From Anaerococcus sp. AGMB09787 (lineage in GTDB: Bacteria; Bacillota; Clostridia; Tissierellales; Peptoniphilaceae): a stretch of DNA of 47,894 bases. Under the pieces are notes generated by a model. The model was given only the letters and a program-made list of their open reading frames with translations, did not search any database and was not told the origin of the DNA. This document shows, piece after piece, positions 36,772-43,315 of the stretch; position 1 is the first letter of the stretch, and the number at the start of each line of letters is the position of its first letter. Made by a program: the position numbers and the translations under genes. Location of the stretch: the NCBI RefSeq assembly GCF_022808955.1, contig NZ_JAKZEY010000005.1:1-47894 (forward strand), given 5' to 3'.

Positions 36772-38528
36772 GAAATATCTATAGATTATTTAGAAGAATA
36801 GACCAAGACTACAAACATTTTACCTTGAAAGTTTGCTTGACTTCGATAGTTCTGGGATTTTTACCTATAATCAATATCCTTGCACCCAAGCTAATTATAG
36901 ATGAGCTTAGTGGAGTTATTTCTTTAGAAAAACTTGGATTGATAGTAGCAGTAATTTTACTAACTAATCTTATAAATTCATTACTAAAAACCTACTATAA
37001 TAACTACTTTGACCTGGTTTTTGAATCAATGACTGATAAAATGCTCTTTGACCTAAGCGAGAAGTCCCTAAGACTTCCCATAGAAGAAAGTGATAGTAAA
37101 GTGGTTCAAGATAAGCTAGAAGCTGCCCATGATGCTGTATTTACCTTGTTTGGCCTAGAAGAAGCTATGAATTTTGCTGTAACATCCATAATTACGGGGA
37201 TTTTTGCCATTGGAGTATTAATTAGATTATCAATTTTTATTCCCTTAATAGGTCTAGTAGTAATTATTGCCAACAAGAAATTCGTAAATCTTATCAAGGA
37301 AAATGAAATTAACTACCAAAAGCACAACATTCCTGACTTGAGGGTGTATAGGTATTTTACGAACTTCTCCCAAGATTTTAAATACTCAAAAGATCTAAAG
37401 ATCTATCGAGGCGAAGATCTAATCTTGGAAAAATCTAAGCATTATATGGATCAAATGATCGAGACGTCTAAATGCTATTTTAATAAGAACGGTATCTACC
37501 AGGGTATAATGAATATAACTTCCAATGCTACCATAGTGGCACAGTTGATATATTTGACCTATAAGCTAATTAAGAAGACGATAAGTCTTGCTGACTTCAC
37601 CCTTTATTTTAACTCAATTATCCAATTGATAAACACTATAAATCTATGTCAGAAAAACTATGCCCAAGTCATATCAGCCAATGAAAAATTAAATTCTTAT
37701 TTCGAGTTTATAAATCTAAAAGAGCAATATGACCCAGGCAAGGATTATGTGAATATTGATGATGATAAGATAAGTATAGAGTTTAGAAATGTAATTTTTA
37801 AATACCCAAAGAGCGATAAGAATACCCTAAAAAACTGCTCTTTCAAGATTGATAACGGAGAGTCTGTTGCCCTAGTAGGAAAAAATGGTGCAGGTAAGTC
37901 TACCATAGTCAAGCTCCTCTGCAAGTTCTATGAACCAAGCGAGGGGGCTATCCTAATAAACGGTGTAGACCTAAGAGATATAAGTAAAGAAGACTATTAC
38001 AAGATCTTATCTCCTACCTTCCAAGACTTTAGACTATTCCCTTTTAGGGTAAATGAAAATATTACAGCTGATAAGGCAGAAAACATTAGCGAGGACAAAA
38101 AAGAAGAAATATATAAATCGTTAAAGCTCTTGGGCATATATGATTGGGTGACTTCCCTCCCTAAAGGCGATAATACCTACCTAACCAACCTCTTCGATGA
38201 AGAAGGCATAGAGCCATCAGGAGGAATAGGTCAAAAGATCGCCCTATCAAGGTCCATGATCCATGGGGGCAAGTTCTTCATAATGGATGAGCCAACCAGC
38301 GCCCTAGATCCAAGAAGTGAGCAGGATATCTTTGAAAAGATGCTAGAAATATCCAAGGGTCAGACTTCCCTCTTCATCTCCCACAGGCTATCATCGACCA
38401 AATACGCTGATAGGATTATAGTCTGCGATGATGGATTTATTAAGGAAAATGGAAGCCACGATGACCTAATGAAGGTAGATGGTCTTTACAAAAAAATGTT
38501 TACTACCCAAGCCGAACTTTACTCATAA
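36768..38528 (+). CDS. ABC exporter half-transporter, subunit 2 (degenerate signature)
   Basis: Partner half-transporter, 586 aa. Membrane domain about 1-320, nucleotide-binding domain with Walker A GKNGAGKST (371-379), Q-loop Q419, Walker B D507-E508 and switch His539. The signature motif is PSGGI (483-487) instead of LSGGQ, so the ATP site formed with the Walker A of subunit 1 should be weakened. Such asymmetry is known in heterodimeric exporters (BmrCD, TM287/288, LmrCD type). There, however, the Walker B Glu is usually also altered in one subunit, and here both are intact. Ends before a strong bidirectional terminator. Confidence 0.85.
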   Translation: MRNIYRLFRRIDQDYKHFTLKVCLTSIVLGFLPIINILAPKLIIDELSGVISLEKLGLIVAVILLTNLINSLLKTYYNNYFDLVFESMTDKMLFDLSEKSLRLPIEESDSKVVQDKLEAAHDAVFTLFGLEEAMNFAVTSIITGIFAIGVLIRLSIFIPLIGLVVIIANKKFVNLIKENEINYQKHNIPDLRVYRYFTNFSQDFKYSKDLKIYRGEDLILEKSKHYMDQMIETSKCYFNKNGIYQGIMNITSNATIVAQLIYLTYKLIKKTISLADFTLYFNSIIQLINTINLCQKNYAQVISANEKLNSYFEFINLKEQYDPGKDYVNIDDDKISIEFRNVIFKYPKSDKNTLKNCSFKIDNGESVALVGKNGAGKSTIVKLLCKFYEPSEGAILINGVDLRDISKEDYYKILSPTFQDFRLFPFRVNENITADKAENISEDKKEEIYKSLKLLGIYDWVTSLPKGDNTYLTNLFDEEGIEPSGGIGQKIALSRSMIHGGKFFIMDEPTSALDPRSEQDIFEKMLEISKGQTSLFISHRLSSTKYADRIIVCDDGFIKENGSHDDLMKVDGLYKKMFTTQAELYS

Positions 38529-38532
38529 AAAT

Positions 38533-38567
38533 AAGCTGTTGCAGGAGAAATTTTGCAGCAGCTTTTT
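38533..38567 (+). terminator. bidirectional terminator between the ABC genes and SdpI-family gene
   Basis: AAGCTGTTGCA/TGCAGCAGCTT, an 11-bp stem with one G-U pair and a 10-nt loop, then TTTTTC. On the minus strand the same hairpin is followed by ATTTTTAT, so it can serve both convergent transcripts. Confidence 0.88.
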
Positions 38568-38568
38568 C

Positions 38569-38907
38569 TTATCTTTTGTGGACGCTTTTAAGTCTATTTT
38601 CTAAGGTGATGCCTAGAACTATATATGCCATAAACTCACTTATCAAGACTAGGACAACTATCAGAGTACTTGCCTCTAGGAACTTATAGATAAGTATACC
38701 GATGATAAAAAATAATAGACCTAAGCCTAAGGTACCCTTGGCCATGTATCGGTTGGCAAAGTACCAATTTTGCTTGTTTTTCATAGAGAGTTCTGACCTA
38801 TAGCCATACCTAGTATTTATCCTCTTATCCTTTACAGTATTACATACAAAGCTTGTAATAATTAGAAAAGCAGCTGGGAAGAACAACAAAAGCTCTTTAG
38901 CGTTCAT
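38569..38907 (-). CDS. SdpI-family membrane protein
   Basis: 112 aa, three or four hydrophobic segments. The family motif is clear: RINTRYGYRSELSMKNKQNW followed by FANRYMAKG (N-x-x-x-G-Y-R-x12-W-x3-N in SdpI/YhfL proteins). B. subtilis SdpI is an immunity protein and signal transducer for the SdpC toxin, but most family members are uncharacterised. It is co-transcribed with the upstream VTT-domain gene (9-nt gap) and converges on the ABC exporter. No SdpC-like toxin gene is present nearby. Confidence 0.75.
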   Translation of the reverse strand: MNAKELLLFFPAAFLIITSFVCNTVKDKRINTRYGYRSELSMKNKQNWYFANRYMAKGTLGLGLLFFIIGILIYKFLEASTLIVVLVLISEFMAYIVLGITLENRLKSVHKR

Positions 38908-38916
38908 ATCTCCTCC

Positions 38917-39510
38917 TTAAATAAATTTCTTAAATAAAAAGTCTAAACCCAAAACCCAGGCCATGGAATACATAAATATGGATGGGCCCTTAAACAAAAA
39001 TATTATAGTTGAAAACTTCCTTAAGGACATATCTGAAAGACCTGTCAAATAACATAGGAAGTCATCAGGGGCAACTGGAAATAATATTGCTAGGGCAAAA
39101 AATTTCTCGTAGGACTTTTCACTTAACTTAGAGCTATATTTATTATACTTTTCTTCACCAAAAATCTTTAAAACTATAGACTTGCCAAAAGTCTTTGATA
39201 TATGAAATACTAGGATAGATCCTAGGCAAATCGAAATATAATTATATATAAAGCCCCAAAAAGCCCCAAAAATTACAACTCCAAATACAACAGTAAGGCC
39301 TCCTGGTATGATAGGTAAAACGACTTGAATTATTTGAATCAGCATAAAAAATATAGGTGCTAATTTGCCCTTAGATAAGACATAGACCCTAAAGGTATCT
39401 ATTGAATTGAAAAGCCCAGCCTTGTATCCATAAAAACCCAAGGCCACAAAAATAACCATAACTAGAACGGTTACTATATTTAAGATATTTTTTCTAATAA
39501 AAACTTTCAT
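38917..39510 (-). CDS. TVP38/TMEM64-family (VTT domain) membrane protein
   Basis: 197 aa, about five hydrophobic segments. Features of the VTT/SNARE-associated (DedA-related) family are IIPGGLTVVFGVVIFGAFWGFIYN, GSILVFHISKTFG and the C-terminal FPVAPDDFLCYLTGLSDMS. DedA-superfamily proteins are now linked to lipid scrambling/flipping; the role of this one is unknown. It has a good promoter with an inverted repeat over the -10. Confidence 0.78.
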   Translation of the reverse strand: MKVFIRKNILNIVTVLVMVIFVALGFYGYKAGLFNSIDTFRVYVLSKGKLAPIFFMLIQIIQVVLPIIPGGLTVVFGVVIFGAFWGFIYNYISICLGSILVFHISKTFGKSIVLKIFGEEKYNKYSSKLSEKSYEKFFALAILFPVAPDDFLCYLTGLSDMSLRKFSTIIFLFKGPSIFMYSMAWVLGLDFLFKKFI

Positions 39511-39526
39511 AAATTCTCCTTAATCA

Positions 39527-39544
39527 GGTGTTCGCTATAACACC
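39527..39544 (-). promoter_or_regulatory. operator-like inverted repeat at the VTT/SdpI promoter
   Basis: GGTGTT, six bases, AACACC: perfect 6-bp arms that overlap the predicted -10 and transcription start. Either a repressor site or a small 5' hairpin. Confidence 0.4.
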
Positions 39545-39570
39545 ATACACTACCCAAGAAAGTAAGTCAA
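39542..39570 (-). promoter_or_regulatory. predicted promoter of VTT-SdpI genes
   Basis: Minus strand TTGACT (39570-39565), 17-nt spacer, TATGGT (39547-39542), with RBS AAGGAG 6 nt before the start codon at 39510. Confidence 0.6.
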
Positions 39571-39748
39571 CTATCTTTATATGAATATAAGCATTTGTTA
39601 ACTTAAATTGAAAATATTTATGCCCTAGGTCTCATGGATTTCAAATAATTTATTAAAGTTTAATATATTAATTTGCTATAAATATCTCACATAGTCTTTA
39701 TATATCACATTATAATTTATAATAATAGATTAGTTTTATTAAAAATTA
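39571..39748. other. AT-rich intergenic spacer
   Basis: Part of the 325-nt divergent gap between the VTT gene and codB. No gene, RNA motif or strong hairpin seen apart from the promoter elements listed at either end. Confidence 0.5.
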
Positions 39749-39777
39749 TTGACATGAATAATTCCCTGTGCTAGTAT
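39749..39777 (+). promoter_or_regulatory. predicted codB operon promoter
   Basis: Consensus TTGACA (39749-39754), 17-nt spacer, TAGTAT (39772-39777). Start expected near 39784, inside the dyad described next, leaving a leader of about 50 nt. Confidence 0.75.
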
Positions 39778-39778
39778 T

Positions 39779-39800
39779 AAAGTGTAATATGTTATACTTT
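39779..39800 (+). promoter_or_regulatory. operator-like dyad at the codB start site
   Basis: AAAGTGTAA, TATG, TTATACTTT: 9-bp arms with one mismatch, centred close to the predicted transcription start. The position suits a repressor. It does not resemble a PurR box or a purine riboswitch. Confidence 0.5.
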
Positions 39801-39835
39801 TAATGCATTATTAAATATTTTAATAAGGAGAAATC

Positions 39836-41146
39836 ATGAACGAAAAATCTTTAGAAGAAGCTAAACAGGATACTGATTATGAAAAATCTGCTGTTCCTGT
39901 AAATGCTAGGAAAAGCTTTTTAAGCATTACAATCGTTTGGCTTGGATTTGTATTTGTCATTACTAGTATGATGACAGGAGGTGGCTTAGCTAGTGGTCTT
40001 GTATTTAACGATATTCTATTATGCGTAATAATTGGTAACATCTTTTTAAGTTTGATTGCTATAGCAATAGCTAATATGGCTAGCAAAACTGGTCTAAGTT
40101 TTGCCTTGATAACTAGGTATACTTTTGGAAATAAAGGATCTAAACTTGCAACTTTATTTGTACCTATTGTAAATATAGGACGGTACACTATTCAAGCTGC
40201 TACATATGGTAATTTTATATCTAATGTTCTTAACATTAAAGGTGTCGGAGAATTAATAATTCTATTTTTAAGTGCTGTAGTTATGGGGATTTTTGCTTTT
40301 TCTGGTATTAAAGCGATAACAATTTTGGGATATGTTGCTATACCAGCTATTATTTTTCTTTCTTTAGGGACAGCAATGAAATCGATATCTATTGCAGGAT
40401 GGAATTCTATTATCAATTATTCTCCAACAGAAAACCTGAGTATTGTAAATGGTATAACAATAGTAATTGGTACCTGGATACTTTCTACCGCTACTTGCAT
40501 AGCTGATACAATGAGATTTGCTAAAAATAGTAAACAAGCAATGCTTAGTGCTACAATTGGTCTTCTAGGCGGAAACACATTATTAATTCTTTGTGGAGCT
40601 ATAGCAGGAATAGGTATGCAAAATAGCGATCTAACACAGGTATTATTATCATTAGGGTTAGTTATTCCAAGTTTGATACTTATGACAACAAATATATTTA
40701 CTACCAACGCAGCTAATTTATATTCATCTTCGCTAAATTTAGCTAATAGTTTCAGAACTGACAGAAAAAAAATAATTACAGTTGTATTAATTTTTTCTGG
40801 TTTATTATGCTTAACAAGACCTTATAATATTAGTGTATTATTTACATTTCTTAATGTTTTAGGTGTAATTGTTCCACCATTAGCAGGTATAATCCTTGCT
40901 AATTATTATGTAATAAATAAAAGAATATACCCAGACTTAGATAGCGATAAAATTAAAGATTGGGATGTAGTTCCATGGATAAGTTGGGTAATTTCTTTAG
41001 TTATAGTAAAGCTTCTTGAAAATATAGCTCTTGGAGAAAGTGCCGTTAATGGAATATTTGGTTTACCAGCTTTAAATGGTATAATTTTAGGATTATTAAT
41101 ATATGTATTAATTGCTAAACTTCAAGAAAGGCTAGGTAATAAATGA
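39836..41146 (+). CDS. codB: NCS1-family nucleobase permease (CodB-like)
   Basis: Proton- or sodium-coupled transporter of the nucleobase:cation symporter-1 family, 436 aa with about 12 membrane segments. The N-terminus SAVPVNARKSFLSITIVWLG and the following GGGLASGL resemble cytosine permease CodB. Helix segments such as TRYTFGNKGSKLATL and GGNTLLILCGAIAGIG fit the fold. Cytosine is the most likely substrate given the deaminase two genes downstream, but other bases are possible in this family. RBS AAGGAG 8 nt upstream. Confidence 0.8.
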   Translation: MNEKSLEEAKQDTDYEKSAVPVNARKSFLSITIVWLGFVFVITSMMTGGGLASGLVFNDILLCVIIGNIFLSLIAIAIANMASKTGLSFALITRYTFGNKGSKLATLFVPIVNIGRYTIQAATYGNFISNVLNIKGVGELIILFLSAVVMGIFAFSGIKAITILGYVAIPAIIFLSLGTAMKSISIAGWNSIINYSPTENLSIVNGITIVIGTWILSTATCIADTMRFAKNSKQAMLSATIGLLGGNTLLILCGAIAGIGMQNSDLTQVLLSLGLVIPSLILMTTNIFTTNAANLYSSSLNLANSFRTDRKKIITVVLIFSGLLCLTRPYNISVLFTFLNVLGVIVPPLAGIILANYYVINKRIYPDLDSDKIKDWDVVPWISWVISLVIVKLLENIALGESAVNGIFGLPALNGIILGLLIYVLIAKLQERLGNK

Positions 41147-41325
41147 AATATCCAGATTATATAAAAAAATATAAATATTTAGCAATATTAGGCATAATAC
41201 TTATGGGAATTGGATCTTTTATGGTATGCCTGTCTAATAGTAAGTTAGGATCAAACACAGGCACATTCCTACTTTGCTTAAGTATTGTCATATCTATAAT
41301 AGGTTTTTCAAAATGGCAACCATAA
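41143..41325 (+). CDS. small two-helix membrane protein
   Basis: 60-aa protein with two hydrophobic segments (YLAILGIILMGIGSFMVCL and TGTFLLCLSIVISIIGF). I do not recognise a family. Its ATG overlaps the codB stop (ATGA), which argues for a real, translationally coupled gene and perhaps an accessory role for the permease. It ends 37 nt before the deaminase. Confidence 0.6.
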   Translation: MKYPDYIKKYKYLAILGIILMGIGSFMVCLSNSKLGSNTGTFLLCLSIVISIIGFSKWQP

Positions 41326-41362
41326 TTTAAAAAATCAAAATAAAACATAAAGAGGATTAACA

Positions 41363-41905
41363 ATGAAAAAAGTATTTAAAGTTGAGTATGAAGAAAATCA
41401 AGAATATAATCTATCAGATTTAAAAGAGTATGAAGTTAAGCTACTTTATAGAGTGTTAGAAATATGCAAGGAATCAAAAGAAAAAGGAAATCATCCTTTT
41501 GGTTGTTTGCTGGCTGATGAAAATGGAAATATACTATTAGAACAAGGAAATGAAGAAGTTACATTAGGCGGAGATTGTACTGCACACGCAGAAGCTTTAT
41601 TAATGAGAAAAGCTTCCCAAATTTATTCAAAAGAAGAGATGAAAAAATTTACATTATATAATTGTGCAGATTCTTGTGCTATGTGTACTGGTGCTATGTA
41701 CTGGGGAAATCTTGGTAGACATGTATATATAGCTAGAGAGTCTGAATTAAAGAAGTACACTGGTGATGACATTAGAAATCCTACTTTAAATCTACCTAGC
41801 AGAGTAGTGTTTGCTAGTGGACAGAAAGAATTTGAGACTTTAGGTCCATTTAAAGAGCTTGAGCCTGAATTTTTTAAACTCCATAAAAATTATTGGGATA
41901 AATAG
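41363..41905 (+). CDS. Cytidine-deaminase-fold nucleobase/nucleoside deaminase
   Basis: Zinc deaminase of the CDA superfamily (guanine deaminase/TadA/yeast cytosine deaminase branch), 180 aa. The zinc and catalytic motif is HAE (75-77) with C105 and C108 in SCAMC. The usual EPC becomes DSC, a departure from the typical P-C-x-x-C. HPFGCLLADENGNILLEQGNE and GAMYWGNLGRHVYIA match the branch. Encoded with a CodB-type permease, so cytosine to uracil is the leading guess; guanine or a modified base is the alternative. It is not the bacterial CodA (amidohydrolase) type. RBS AGAGGA. Confidence 0.72.
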   Translation: MKKVFKVEYEENQEYNLSDLKEYEVKLLYRVLEICKESKEKGNHPFGCLLADENGNILLEQGNEEVTLGGDCTAHAEALLMRKASQIYSKEEMKKFTLYNCADSCAMCTGAMYWGNLGRHVYIARESELKKYTGDDIRNPTLNLPSRVVFASGQKEFETLGPFKELEPEFFKLHKNYWDK

Positions 41906-41921
41906 ATAAAATTCTAATAAT

Positions 41922-41946
41922 CTTATAATTTTTATTATATTATAAG
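41922..41946 (+). terminator. weak hairpin after the deaminase gene
   Basis: CTTATAA/TTATAAG, 7-bp AT-rich stem with an 11-nt loop. The nearest T-run (TTTTTT) starts about 12 nt later, so terminator function is doubtful. Confidence 0.3.
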
Positions 41947-42010
41947 CTGCTATTTAGTTTTTTCATATATAAGCAAGAATACAAATAACAGCTTTTTCAT
42001 ATGATGAATT

Positions 42011-43051
42011 GCAAATAATATTGCGACACCTAAATCAAACTAAGTTCGTGCATAAATAAATCAAATGGAGTTTGATAATTTAGACTTTTTCTAGGTCTAG
42101 TATTAAGCTCCATTAGTTTTTTAATTAATTCTTCTACTTTAATTTTAGATAAATCTGTTTTCTTTGGATAATATTCTCTTAGTAGTCCATTCAAGTTTTC
42201 GTTGCTTCCTCTTTGCCATGCTGAATATGGCTCAGCAAAGTAAAAGTAAATTCCTAGCTTTTAAGCTCCATAATTACAAGAAAATTTTTACCTCTATCTG
42301 AAGTAAAACTCTTCAAAGATTCTTTTGGAAGTGAGTGACATAGTTTTTTTATTGTTCCAAGATAGAAGACTTACTTCTATCTTGCATTGGTAATGCTATA
42401 TAGAATTTTGTTTTTCTCTCAATAAATGTAGCTAGGCATCTTTTACTTTTTCCTCTAGATGATACTTCTGTATCTAATTGCTAGTGTCCAAACTCTGCTC
42501 TTTTCTTGACTTTGATTGGTCTGTTTCTTATGGATGTTCCAACGTTAAATCTGCCTCAAGTTTCCTTAGTTTTTCTTGATTTTCCTTTTCTTCTAAGTTT
42601 GCTTATGTAAAATTGAATTAGTCTTGAATAAGGCTAATTGTATATAGTATTAAAAGAAATTCCACCTTTTAATACAGTAGAGGCAATTTGTTCTGGAGAC
42701 CACTTACAATTCAATTTCTCAATGATTTTATCCTTTATTTTTTCTGTAACTTTGCTATTTGCTTTTGTATGTGAAGATTTGGCATCTCTATCTTTGCTTG
42801 CTTCTATAGCCGAATAAGTGTTATTGCATCTTTTTAACTCTCTAGAAATAGTCGAGTGATAAACTCCAAGAATTTTTGCTATTGTTCGTAAAGATACGCC
42901 CTCTTGTTTTAATACCTCTATCTTATTTCTATCATTTAGGCTAAGATGTATATAACTCATATTAACCTCCGTAAATGTTTTTGTCGTTATTGCATTTTAT
43001 ACGAAGTTAACATGAGTTTTTTCTTACTTATGCTGTCGCATTTAATTTTAC
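42011..43051 (-). mobile_element. decayed IS30-family insertion sequence
   Basis: About 1.04 kb, the usual IS30 size, containing a broken IS30 transposase. The ends carry imperfect inverted repeats (left GCAAATAATATTGCGACA, right as read inward GTAAAATTAAATGCGACA, about two thirds identical with TGCGACA conserved). The exact boundaries are approximate and no target duplication was recognised. Confidence 0.75.
42030..42960 (-). pseudogene. IS30-family transposase, inactivated
   Basis: An intact N-terminal HTH part of 108 codons (LSLNDRNKIEVLKQEGVSLR, TIAKILGVYHSTISRELKR) ends at TAG replacing the Trp of the YNW motif. Reading on in frame gives YSRLIQFYIS, then TGA where Arg is expected (KET*GRFNVG) and TAG for Trp in EFGH*QLDTE. 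Two single-base frameshifts follow (near 42357, and a lost A near 42260). After these the sequence continues as the catalytic end with SDRGK and EPYSAWQRGSNENLNGLLRE, ending MHELSLI. Three stops plus two frameshifts make it inactive. Confidence 0.88.
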
Positions 43052-43266
43052 AAGTTATCTGGCAAATTGATTAAATATTAGACTCTATAAAAAATGTTTA
43101 TTTATCCTAAACACTAATAAAGTCAATACTCATAAATCCAATCTATATATGTGATGCTTTTAACCATAGCGATTAGTAAATTTATTCTGATTTAATAGGT
43201 TTTATATCATATATAAGACTGTATATTATACTTCATATTAATTATTATAAGTCTATCAAATAAATT

Positions 43267-43297
43267 AAAAACCTCCCCAGAATAAGCCTAGGGAGAT
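43267..43297 (-). terminator. terminator of the thioredoxin-sulfotransferase operon
   Basis: Minus strand CTCCC/GGGAG stem (extendable by ATCTCCC/GGGAGGT) with a 13-nt loop followed by TTTTTAATTT, 20 nt after the sulfotransferase stop. The rest of the 43052-43315 gap, next to the IS remnant, holds nothing recognisable. Confidence 0.7.
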
Positions 43298-43315
43298 CTT
43301 GAATTAATTCCATTA

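Noticed and set aside
39511-39835. Purine or other riboswitch before codB
   Set aside because: Leader from the predicted start is only about 50 nt and shows no conserved aptamer motif; only the short dyad is visible.
39877-40707. Three minus-strand frames inside codB
   Set aside because: Antisense to a full-length permease, no start signals; typical mirror hydrophobicity.
41955-42015. Near-duplicate AGTTTTTTCATAT / AGCTTTTTCATAT left of the IS as a target duplication
   Set aside because: Both copies are on the same side of the element and are too imperfect.
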